A DNA stretch of 64,000 bases, from assembly GCF_000708205.1 (NCBI RefSeq), contig NW_014575554.1:248001-312000 (forward strand), written 5' to 3'. Shown here in pieces: positions 54,694 to 64,000 of this stretch; within the stretch, counting starts at the first letter, position 1; each line of letters opens with the position of its first letter. Position numbers and translations under genes: made by a program. The stretch comes from Mixia osmundae IAM 14324 (lineage: Eukaryota; Basidiomycota; Mixiomycetes; Mixiales; Mixiaceae). The notes under the pieces are model-generated. The model did no database searches. It was not told the DNA's origin and was given only the letters and a program-made list of their open reading frames with translations.

Positions 54694-55810
54694 ATGTCTG
54701 GTGAGATACAAAGCTCTGAGTCGCCCGAGCAGCGCTGATGCGGCATGATGATTGGCAGGCGCAAGGGAGAATGGTGAAGCTCGCATTGCACTCGATACCG
54801 CCTCCATGATCCTGACTCTCCTCCCTCGCTGGCAGTCTTTCCCACCCGTCAGAACCTGCAGCTCGTCAAAGGCCGTCTGAAAGGCGCTCAGACCGGCCAC
54901 TCGCTACTCAGTGCGCCCAAGTACTGTCGGCCTGCTCTCGGCGCTGATGGTGCACATGTCCCACAGAGAAGAAGGTCGACGCACTCAAGAAGCGCTTCAG
55001 GACGATCACTAGCAAGATAGACGAGGTCAGCGGGTTCAAGCTGGTAGGCTGTGCCTCCTATTGACACCCTGTCATCACAGGCAAAGCGAAAGATGGGCAG
55101 GATCATGCAGCTCGCTGCCTTTTCGCTCGCAGAGGTCAACTACTCTGCTGGGGATATCAGCTACCAGGTACAAGAAGCGGTCTCCCAAGCGACGTTCCGG
55201 GTGGGCACGAAGCAAGAGAACGTCTCCGGTGTCGTGCTACCCAGCTTTGAAGTCAAGCGCGATAAGAGCGATGGCAATGGTCCGTCCGCCTGGGCATTTG
55301 CACGTAGCAGCTGACAGCGCGAGGACAGGTGACTTCAATCTGACCGGTCTCGGACGAGGCGGCCAGCAAGTACAGAAATGTCGAGAGATCTACGCCAAAG
55401 CCGTCGAGACGCTCGTCGAGCTTGCCTCGCTTCAGGTCGGCACGGTGTGCATCAGCATGCCATTGCTGACGTACAGTCCCGGCAGACGGCTTTTGTCATC
55501 CTCGACGAGGTCATTGCGATGACCAGCCGGCGAGTCAATGCGCTCGAGCATATCCTCATCCCCAAACTCGAGAACACCGTGTCCTACATCAATTCCGAGC
55601 TCGATGAGATGGACAGAGAAGAATTCTACAGGCACGCCGTTTCTTCTCAGTTGGATCCGTCCTGATCGTTTTTGCAGACTCAAAAAGGTGCAAGGCAAGA
55701 AGCAACGTGATGCGGAAGAAGAAGAGGAGAAGAGAAAGAAGCAAGATGCACACGAGAGCGAGCAGAGTGAGGATATGCTGCAGACAAAAGATCCAGATAT
55801 TGTCTTCTGA
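54694..55810 (+). CDS. VMA8: V-type proton ATPase subunit D
   Basis: Eight exons (introns 54701-54758, 54774-54835, 54911-54966, 55026-55080, 55280-55328, 55436-55485, 55632-55677) give 246 residues. The N-terminus reads [20 protein letters not shown], then [20 protein letters not shown], both hallmarks of subunit D, the central stalk rotor of the V1 sector. [35 protein letters not shown] and [13 protein letters not shown] complete the coiled coil. The first coding exon is 7 bases and the second 15 bases; both are needed for the conserved start. The last intron keeps frame only with a GC donor (GCACGC). The tail is Glu/Lys-rich. Confidence 0.95.
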
Positions 55811-55921
55811 TCACACGAGATCATGTAACATCATGCAGTGCGCACTGTACCTTTTCATACAACAACATCGATATCGCGGCAGTGTCAAAACAACATAGAA
55901 CCAACCCTTCCTCCTTACTTC

Positions 55922-58900
55922 TCATGCTATCTGTTCATGCTCTCTCTGCTCTTCACCTGTGCCTGTCTCGACAGGTTCACCATCCTCGGGTGTTGGAGGT
56001 AGTTCGGCAGCTTCGAGCAACCGCCGCCTGCTGGCGCGCGTGCTGCTCGCATAAGCTGGCGTCGGTGCTTTGTATGTGTCAAACTGCTTGCGCGTCCTGA
56101 GCTCAACATCAGTGAGCTGGTCGTAGAAGACTGACCCCATCGCCCTGCAGTTCGCGCAGCATTCCTTTGGCGAGCTCGCTCGCATCGTCAGTAAAGCCAG
56201 CTGTGAGCGTGGGGGTCGACGTTTTGGGCGAGCTGGTATCGGGCGCAGCTCGTCGCGTTCGCTTCGATCGTCTGCCTGGCATTGTACCTTCGCGTAATTT
56301 GGTAAAGAGATCGTCCATGACGCTGGCAGTCTCTTCCGGATCGATTGCCGGCTCGGCCACCGCTGCCTCGGTCTTCGCTTGCGTTGCCTGCAAACTCCCC
56401 ATGAGTCTGGTAGTGTCAGACAGCGAAACACTGACCTGACGGCGCTTCTCACGTGCCGCTTCTTCTTCGGCAAGCGTGGCGTTCTGTGCCTTGACTTTCT
56501 GTGCATCAGGGGCCCATGGTAAGCCCAACGTGATTCACAGCAGCCTCGCCACTACCTTGTAGGAGGTTGTGAAGACTTTGAAAATGCCGAAGAATTCCGA
56601 GCTCGTTGTCGGCCGATGATCCTCGCCAAAGTAATGTAAAGTCTCGCTGAATTCGGCTCCCGCAAGCGTGAAGAGGTCGACGAGTGTCTGTAGTCGATCA
56701 TCGGCTTCGCGCACAAAGGGAAACATCCTGCGAGGGTAGCCATCGTCGGGCTGAAGCTTGTCAATATCTTCGAAGTTGGAGCTGAGTTCGCTCCGAACGC
56801 TCTTGAGACTAGCGCGGAGCGATGCCATCTCTTTCCTACTGTCCTCAAGGCTCACTGCGCCAACGATCAGTCACAGCGATCGCTTAAGATTTGGAAAGTA
56901 CCCTTGTGAGCCTCTGAAGGCATGGTCAGCTCATCAAGGAAGCCCTCGATGCTTTGGAAACGTCGCGAAACTGTCCGCTCGAGGAAGTGTAACAGCGTGA
57001 TGCCATTGGATGATTTGGTGTCGACCATCTGCCATACAGCTGTCAGACCATTCTTTGCTTGCATAGTCATAAGATTTACCTTGTTGATACTACTGACTCG
57101 AAAGCCGAATGCGCCGCCTTTGAGACCAGTAGAATTGAGAAAGTTACCGATCATCAAAATTAGGTTGAGCAGCTCTTTGAAGCAATCAGCCTTCTTTAGT
57201 GCTCCGCAACTCGCCAGGATCTTGTCGACGCTCTCCTTGAGTGTCGCATATGTCTCGTCAAAGCGTGCACGATAGAGCATCCCCGTTACGCGCTGCTCTA
57301 GCCGTTCAATCTTGAGCAGCTCGACCATGAATCTGTCTGCGATCTGCAGAGTCGCAAGCACATCGTCTGTTGCATTCCGATAGATGTTGAGCTTGCCAAT
57401 GTCCTCTGACGAGGGTAAGATAGGCTTCAATTCGCCCAAGAAAGTTTCTGTGCAAAGACTCTCGTCGAACCTTAGTATGCGGCTGGCAACGTCGCGAACG
57501 CCGAGCGTTATGTCGCTGACGTCGGCAGGGAGCCGGCCGCGCAGCAGCATCTCGATCTTCTGCCTTGTCAAAGTGCTGAGGACTGAAGTTAAGATTTCCT
57601 TCTTCTTCATCACTTTGGGCACGAATTGCTTGGCCTTGAAATCCTCCTCCATGGTCTCCAGCGTGCCATCGGAGGATAGCAGCCGCGCGATCTCTGCTTC
57701 ATCAATATTGATGTCTGCCCAAACTGTCTTTGTCGTCTGGCCTTTCGCAATATTTTCCCATTGCAGCTGCTTCATCTTTTGCTTTGCAGTAAGATAGACA
57801 TCCTTCTTGCCGTTCTGACCCGCATAGAATGTCGTCTGAGCCAGCATACCTGGCGGCGGAGGAGGGGGTATACCCGGCGCCCCCGGTGCAGGCGGCGGTG
57901 GCGGCACTATCGAACTGCCCGCCGGTCCCACAACGCTGCCTCGAGGAACAAACATGCTGCCCTTGGGCCCAATCACATTGCCGCCTCGACCGACGACCTT
58001 GTCGCCCAAAGCGAGCTGTACGACACGGCCGCCCGGAGGCATCGGCGGAGGAGGAGGCGGAGGAGGTGCTGGTATACCCGGCGCTGGCGGTGCCGGCGGT
58101 GCTGGCGGCGCGGGTGGAGGAGGAGGCGGCGGCGGAGGAGCTGCTTGGTCAGTGCCAGGCACGAACGGAGGAGGAGGAGGAGGAGGCGGCGGCGGCGGCG
58201 GTGGTGGTGGCAAAGACGGTGCGGCTTGAGCTTCCACCGCGTCAGTGTTGGATGCAGCCGCATCCTCAGATGCTTGTAAATCGGTTAGCCGCTTTGCTGA
58301 TCGTACAGGTCGAGGTGTGGGCGAGCCAATTAGAGGCGATGCTCCGAGTACGTCCCGATCACGCCGGCCGGAAGGACTCGAAGGCTCGCTCTCACCGGCA
58401 GACAAATCTTTGGGATCCCCACTTTGGGTACCGCGCGCACGTATTGCGTCGAGTATGCCTGCCGGCACGGCAGTCCTTGCAGGTGACTTGTGAGGCAGGC
58501 CTCCCGGCGAACCAAATGCTGCTGCGTTCCTAGCAGACTCTGCTGGCGACGAGGCGTTATCTGTATCATCGCTGGTTGGGCTGTGCACGCCTTGTGGCTG
58601 TGGAAGATTGAACATGTGCTCTTCTGGCAGGAGTACGGTACTTACGAGGTTCGTAGTACCCACACGCAAGGCCTCTTCGATCTGCTGACGCGCACGATCA
58701 CCGACATCCTTGGTGATTCGACTCTTTCTGTCTGACTTGTCGCGTTGGCTCTTACCCGAGCCAGAACGCTTAGGTTTGTCGCCTTCCAGAGTTCGACCCT
58801 CGAGCCTGAAGACTGCTTTGGTCCGTTGCAGCTTCTTCTCCATTAGATCCATGAGCTCTCTACGATCGAGCACACCCGTCTCATCCTGGACCATTTCGAG

Positions 58901-61430
58901 TGCACGTGTCTGCTTAAGCATAGTGAAGAGCTCTCGCATCCTCACTTCTTGCTCCGACATCTCGCGTTGGTGCTGCCGTTCGCGCTCGTCCATTTGACTC
59001 TGCAGCGCTTGCGTCGTCTGACGAGAGATTGCCAGCGCCTGCTCAGCTTGCGCCAGCTTGGCCTGAAGCTGGGCGGCATCGCCGGATTGGTTTTGCGACA
59101 GATCAAACGTCAAGGCATCTTTGTCGCGCTGTAACCGTCGCGCAAGTTGCTCGAGCTCTTTGTTACGTTTCTCGGCGTCTTGTAATCTGTCAGAGTCTGT
59201 AAAGCGCGAGATCAGATTGGCGACGTTTGTACCGAGTAGAGATCTTATGTCGTCATCGGGCCCGCTCGTGCGTTCCATCGCGACTGAGCTGACCATCATA
59301 TCGATCAACTGAAAGCATCGCGTCTGCGTCTCATCGTCCGAACGAAGCAGGAGCATGTGCTGCAGCGCCGACAGGAAAAAATCGAAAGAGCGCTTGCCCT
59401 GCAAGTTGGCAGACAAGACCTGAACGACGTCGCGTGGATCGGAGAGCTCCTTGAGAGTGCCAGCTTGAAAGCCGGACAGAAGCTCGGCATGATCTTCGGC
59501 GGAAGCAGACTCATACTGCCCAATCTGACGCTCGATCGTGCTATGATTGAAGCTTTTCAGCTTCGCGAAAATTCTCTTGAGACCCGAAGAGTCGAGCTGA
59601 GAGCGCAGATGGACCCGGATTTCACACTCTTCTGGTAGCGAGACGAGCGAATTCATGAGCAGCAGATTGGCAAGCGCGTAGTCGCCTAGCGCGCCATCCA
59701 GGCCAATGCCGCCCGAAGCGAGGTCCTGAGGGGCGCGCGATCGCAAAAGCTTCACCTCTTCGCTGACACCGACCAGACTGCCCATCTTGCCCCTACCATC
59801 AATGGTGGCTTCGAATGTACTGAGCCAAGCATCGAAGCGGGTAGTATCGTTGCGCACCGCTTTGAGGTTGTCGAACGCTTTGAGTACATAGTGATGGCCT
59901 TGCGGATATTCCCAGTGCGCCAGAAAAGTCAGGATCTCGACAACGGTCTTCCGTGAGGCTACCTGGGCTGAGACGAGAGAGAGTGCTACGCTGGATATAC
60001 ATACAGGATGCTGTATCGCGTCGTCTGCACCAATCTGTCAATGTAGTCCATCAGCGACGCTAGCGCTGCCGCTCGCAGAGATTATTGACCTTGTTGTTAA
60101 GCAGCGTTTTGAGACACTTCAAGATCTCATACTCGAGCTGATGATCAACTTCGCGTTTTGATAATGGCGCTTGCCTGTTCAAATTCGCCAATGCGTTTGC
60201 CAGCACCGACTGGCCTTGCATCTCGATAAAGGAGCGTAGCCATGAGATCTCGTATGTGCGTAGGCCAACATTGAGGTTAGCTACTGCCCGTGCGTCGATC
60301 GTATTGTCCAGGAACTTTGCGAGATAGTATTCTGGCTTGTCCTTTTGAGTTCGTGAGGAAGATTTGCTGGATGTTCGTACGCCGCCGATACTGTGCGGGA
60401 TGTTTGCACGCTTGGCGGCCTGGTGCTCGCTCAGCCTGTGCGTATGTACGAGCTGCCACTTCTTGTCGACGGACCAGGACAGCATGTCATTGAGAACTTT
60501 ATCTCCTTGTCCTTGGAGACCTCTCGTGAATATCAGCTCTTCGAACATACGCTCGATCTGTTCGTCCGATTTTGGTCGTGGAAAGTGAAAGTCGGACGCT
60601 TCGCTCGTCATAGACAACGAGGCCATGCTAGGTGCAAGTGAGACGACTGACGGCGCGACGGATGCCGCCAGTGAATGTGTCGAGTATGTTGATGAGCGGA
60701 CAGACGTGCGCGATGGATCGAAAGCATTCGGTGGGCGATCGAGCGCCATCGAAGTTCGAGGCTGCAAGTGCGGCGGCGCCGAGAACTGAAATTGAGAGGG
60801 TATCGGTGGCGGAGATCTGCTGGCAGTGGGATAGATAGCCCCTTGCACGGTAGCAGACGAGCTTGATTCTCGTGATGGCCGCTGTGGCAGTCCACGGTCT
60901 CTTTCTGAGATGCTGTTGCGGCCTGGTGCGTCGCCATTGATTGATCTATCGAGACCGATTGATCTATCGAGACCGCTTGACGTGCTTGCATAGAGCGCCG
61001 AACCATTCAGAGGAGGGACAGCAGGTATCGGCTCAGCATGTATCTGCCTGAAAGCAGGCGGACGATCGATTGACATCCTGCCATTGTCGGCCGACGAGCC
61101 ATGAGAATAACTGCTTTCTCCAGATAGGACATCTTTTCTCATGTCGCCTCTGCTTCTCGCTCGCTTGATAGTGCTCGTGGATGTACTGTGCTGCATTGCA
61201 GTAGCGCTCAGCTGATGTGAGCCATTGGGACGCAGCGAGGAAGCGCTTGACGGTCTCCGTTCGGGTGCAGGCGGCGAGAGCGGCAACGCGCTTGGCGGCA
61301 GCGCATGTTGAGTAGAGCTCCTGCTAGCCACCGAGCTTGCTCTACTCACGCCGGCCAGTGCCTCGTAGTAGGCCAGAGATCCTTCCTCTGGCGCCTCGCT
61401 GACCGACTTCTTCTTCTTGCTTGAGAACAT
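55922..61430 (-). CDS. BNI1: Formin, Bni1 / diaphanous type
   Basis: Six exons (introns 60035-60089, 56855-56901, 56499-56555, 56388-56435, 56087-56135) give 1,750 residues; the start is ATG 61430 (MFSSKKKK). After a Ser-rich N-terminus come the GTPase-binding domain (IERMFEELIFTRGLQGQGDK) and FH3 region (DNTIDARAVANLNVGLRTYE; HPVCISSVALSLVSAQ), a coiled coil, an FH1 region with long polyproline runs and the FH2 domain (KMKQLQWENIAKGQ, LNLILMIGNFLNSTGLKGGA, FGFRVSSINKVNLM). Formins, freed by Rho/Cdc42, nucleate actin cables and feed profilin-actin from FH1. The C-terminal basic stretch (GRRSKRTRRA) may be the autoregulatory tail. Confidence 0.94.
57850..58225 (-). repeat. Polyproline-coding low-complexity tract (formin FH1)
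   Basis: On the plus strand the bases are runs of GGC/GGA, on the coding strand CCG/CCT. Four proline blocks alternate with Ala/Gly-Ile spacers (PAPPAPPAPP, PGIPAPPPP) and one 50-residue Gly/Val-rich insert. Long open frames on the opposite strand here are by-products. Confidence 0.85.
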
Positions 61431-61643
61431 CGCGACCACGTCAAGTCGTGGGGGCTGCTCACTTGCCGACTCTTCTTGGAAGCTGACTATCGCATACAGC
61501 CCGCCATCGCAGCATCGTCTAGAACGCCAGAGACTGAATGCGAGCTGCTATGAGGCTCGTCGTGTGTGCTCGCGCTCGTCGCGTAACGAGATCGTCCAAT
61601 CCAATTGACGTGGCAAGCCGGCAAGCGACACACATCCGGCAAG

Positions 61644-62558
61644 ATGGCATCTGCGGCTTACGTGGACCATCTCATCTCTCGCCTGAGAGCAGACGTCGAC
61701 TTTCTCGAGAAGCACAATCACCTCAGCGAGGCAGATGCACAGACTATCCGCACTAAACTACGATATGCTGGCACGAGCACAGCCTCGACTGATCTGGCTT
61801 CAACAGCTGCGCCAAGCATTGCCAGCCTGACCCAAGAGACCAACAACCTCGCGTTAGCAGTTCCCAGTCCTCCTGCTGCGAGCCGCTTGCCCGTCACACC
61901 GCCTGCCAGGCCCGCCTTGCCCGTCAGATCTGACAAACCTCGCACGAAAGCGCTGTGGTCATACACCGGCCAGACGCCCGACGATCTCACGTTCAATGAG
62001 GGCGACATCATCGAGGTCATCAAGGTAGAGAACGAGCACTGGGAGCGCGGCACCTGTCTGCGCACTGGCCAGACCGGTCTCTATCCTACAAACCACGTCG
62101 AACGTTTGCCGGACACAAACAGGAGCACCTCATCTTTCAACTCGATCCCTCCACCGCCGCCCATGAACACGTACAACAGCTACCAACAGCAGCAACCATA
62201 TAGCGCCCCTCCGCCTCCTGGCTGGCAAGGACAACCCATCAATGAAAAGTGGCAACCCAATTATCAGCAGCAGCAGCAGCAGCAGCAACTCCAGCCTGCG
62301 CCTCCGCAAGTCGTCGTGCAGCAGCCACCCAAGGCAAGCTCATTGCAAGTGCAATACATACCCGGGCTGACGCCTATCTCTCACTTTGCAGAAGCATGGC
62401 TTCCTCTCGGGCTCGACGGGCAACACTCTCAAGCACAGCGCTGTTGGTGGCGTCAGTCGTTACCTCTTTGTTTTTGGCTTGCGCTGACGCTCCGCCCTTA
62501 GCTTGGTTTCGGTGCAGGCAGCGCTCTCGCCTCGGAGCTCGTCCATGGTATCTTCTAG
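61644..62558 (+). CDS. SH3-domain protein, Lsb1/Pin3/Csh3-like
   Basis: Three exons (introns 62349-62391 and 62452-62501) give 273 residues. The N-terminal helix (YVDHLISRLRADVDFLEKHN) matches the Lsb1/Pin3 start. An SH3 domain at about 102-156 reads ALWSYTGQTPDDLTFNEGD, HWERGTC and GLYPTNHVERL. A Gln/Pro/Tyr-rich part with polyQ follows, then the conserved end KHGFLSGSTGNTLKHSAVGG and LGFGAGSALASELVHGIF. Yeast Lsb1 and Pin3 bind the WASP protein Las17, control actin patches and affect prion induction. The gene is divergent from the formin, ATGs 213 bases apart. Confidence 0.88.
62265..62288 (+). repeat. CAG trinucleotide run coding polyglutamine
   Basis: Seven CAG codons and a CAA in a row, inside the Gln-rich part of the SH3 protein. 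Such runs change length easily. Confidence 0.9.
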
Positions 62559-62667
62559 CTTCCCTCATCATGTTCTGTGGAATCACTGCATAATGTACAT
62601 TGTTTGACAACCATCGAGTGTTACATGCAACATAAGCGCCGTGCGTTATATGTCTATATGACGCCCA

Positions 62668-63993
62668 TCAATTATCTGTCTGAGCGTAACGTGCTCTGGT
62701 CTGTCGACTGAGCTGTACTGCATCAATGGCCAGATCGAACAACTTGAAGAGAAGGCCGCAGTAGATCACAATGGCGTCCACAGCAACGCCGAAGCCAATG
62801 ATGGTCGCGCGAACACCGAGTGACATGAGCAACAGGATCAGGTGCTGTGCCGATCCCTTGACGCTCTGTCTGAAGCGCGCTACTGACACGAGAGCGATGC
62901 CTCGATTGACCAAAGGCGAATCGAACAAGACAAGGAGTGGCGCAGTGAAGAGGAAGAGAAGCGCTCTGACGATGTTCTCTCGCGTGACTTGCGGCATCTC
63001 CTCTTCGTATGCACGCCTGTGTGATGTCCGCAGGGTACCGCTTTGGGCAGAATGACCATCGGCTTGAGAAGTGAAAGTGTGTACGGTCGGTGTGCGTGGG
63101 TATCGTCTTCGTGCTTTTTGTGCGGTGTCGACGTCTGAGAAGTAGTCTTCATCGCCAGGTACGTCAGGCTCGCCGTCTTCCGAAGCGCCGATGATGTTGA
63201 TCGCAGGTCCAGCTTGACAGTTGAGCTTCGAAGGGCGTTTGCGTAGGTAGGCAGGACGCGGCGGCAGAAAGAACGACACTTCCTTCGGCTTGCTGGGTGA
63301 GTCATCGCTTGCACCCGCGCGAAGTTCAGAAGCTGTTTTGGCTCGTCTGAGTATTGGCGCTGGTCTGAGAGGAGGCGATGTTGTGGGTACTGCAGAGGCA
63401 GAGACTGAGCGCAACGGTGACGACGCGCCTGAAGCTGTGTTGCTGCGCGGTCGCATGCTTGGTCGTACAAACTCGGACTGATAGTGCGTTGGCGTTGCTG
63501 AACCACTCTGCTCATCCACGCTTGCCCTGCTAAGCCTCGGCAGGATTTCGACGAGGATGGGTTGATCAGAGGCGGAGACATCATCGCCGTACTTGTCCAG
63601 ATGGTCGACGAGATCAAAGTAGGTGCCCTGGGACGACTTTTGTGGTACGCCTGACAGATTGTCGTCATCGTCTGTGCCATCTTCCACCCAAGCAGCTCGC
63701 CACGATACGCCTGGTCCGGTCAGTCCGGGCAGAAACTTGTTGTGCACAGGCGAGCTGGCGTCATCTTCGTCATCGGAAGTCAGGGAAGTATTGCACTCTT
63801 CGCTTGATGAGGTCTGCGTCGCACTAGGAGTGCCCAGGGATGAAGTCGACCGGAAACTCGCTGAAGACAGAGACCCGAGGCTCTCATCTGAGGCCGTCCT
63901 GGCGTGTATCGAATGTATGAGCGGCTTCGCTTGCACTGTTGCTGCACTATCGCTTCGTTGATGGGACCCAAAGTCTTGCAGGTCGAGCAGCAT
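62668..63993 (-). CDS. Membrane protein with long Ser-rich N-terminus, unknown function
   Basis: A single frame of 441 residues from ATG 63993, just inside the right edge, so an upstream exon outside the window cannot be excluded. The first about 320 residues are Ser/Asp/Arg-rich and disordered (SSEECNTSLTSDDEDDASSP, PPLRPAPILRRAKTASELRA). The C-terminal part has three hydrophobic segments (IVRALLFLFTAPLLVLF, LILLLMSLGVRATIIGFGVA, VDAIVIYCGLLFKLFDLAI) with the conserved-looking DSPLVNRGIALVSVARF between. Nothing in it is recognised; the pattern fits basidiomycete membrane proteins of unknown role. It converges on the SH3 gene, 109 bases apart. Confidence 0.72.
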   Translation of the reverse strand: MLLDLQDFGSHQRSDSAATVQAKPLIHSIHARTASDESLGSLSSASFRSTSSLGTPSATQTSSSEECNTSLTSDDEDDASSPVHNKFLPGLTGPGVSWRAAWVEDGTDDDDNLSGVPQKSSQGTYFDLVDHLDKYGDDVSASDQPILVEILPRLSRASVDEQSGSATPTHYQSEFVRPSMRPRSNTASGASSPLRSVSASAVPTTSPPLRPAPILRRAKTASELRAGASDDSPSKPKEVSFFLPPRPAYLRKRPSKLNCQAGPAINIIGASEDGEPDVPGDEDYFSDVDTAQKARRRYPRTPTVHTFTSQADGHSAQSGTLRTSHRRAYEEEMPQVTRENIVRALLFLFTAPLLVLFDSPLVNRGIALVSVARFRQSVKGSAQHLILLLMSLGVRATIIGFGVAVDAIVIYCGLLFKLFDLAIDAVQLSRQTRARYAQTDN

Positions 63994-64000
63994 GATCGTG

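Noticed and set aside
57761-58533. Arg-rich and Gly-rich frames on the plus strand
   Set aside because: By-products of the polyproline FH1 coding tract on the minus strand.
1-64000. tRNA genes, transposons, LTR elements, viral fossils and CRISPR-like arrays
   Set aside because: I looked for T-loop motifs, reverse transcriptase, integrase, transposase and capsid-like sequences, terminal repeats and spaced repeats, and saw none that hold up.

Overview
This window is nuclear DNA from a fungus, most likely a basidiomycete with a small, gene-dense genome. The evidence is GC-rich sequence, short introns (mostly 43-66 bases, clustering near 50), intergenic gaps of about 50-400 bases, and a fungal gene set (EFR3, SPT8, Ste11, Bni1-type formin, HsbA, DUF1996/WSC, CRY-DASH). 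A Pucciniomycotina lineage such as Mixia would fit the gene density, but that is a guess. I found no transposons, viral fossils, tRNA or rRNA genes. I model 36 protein genes in 64 kb; most exon models close in frame from start to stop by hand splicing. Two are partial or unclear: the left-edge acyltransferase and a small gene near 3.2 kb.

Layout. 0-11.6 kb: a cut HxxxDG acyltransferase, a secreted protein, a candidate mitochondrial protein, a 1,653-residue WW-domain protein with repeated Trp motifs, and a divergent pair (Cys/Arg-rich protein and type II membrane protein). 11.6-25.7 kb: secreted and surface functions (DUF1996-WSC, rhamnogalacturonan acetylesterase, two secreted proteins) mixed with a Cyc2-like reductase, EFR3, a DUF2945 Tudor protein, a Tho1/SARNP-like SAP protein, a zinc alcohol dehydrogenase and a small membrane protein. 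25.8-40.2 kb: a peroxisomal ABC half-transporter, then three DNA-repair genes (CRY-DASH photolyase, a six-BRCT Brc1/Rtt107-like protein, a family X polymerase) with RPF1, a prion-like SYGQ protein and HsbA between them. 40.2-48.7 kb: S28 peptidase, mitochondrial carrier, BNA1, SCI1-like protein, TTC27/Emw1 and RPL26. 48.8-64 kb: Ste11 MAPKKK, SPT8, vacuolar ATPase subunit D, a formin, an Lsb1-type SH3 protein and a membrane protein running close to the right edge.

The most unusual signal is splicing. At least eight introns, in eight different genes, need a GC donor instead of GT. In RPL26, BNA1, VMA8, DUF2945 and the SCI1-like gene the conserved protein sequence fixes the junction. That is about 9 percent of the roughly 90 introns I modelled, far above the level usual for GC-AG introns. 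The genome also uses a 15-base internal exon (VMA8) and apparently a 30-base intron (Brc1-like). Convergent genes are packed so tightly that two coding regions overlap by 43 bases.
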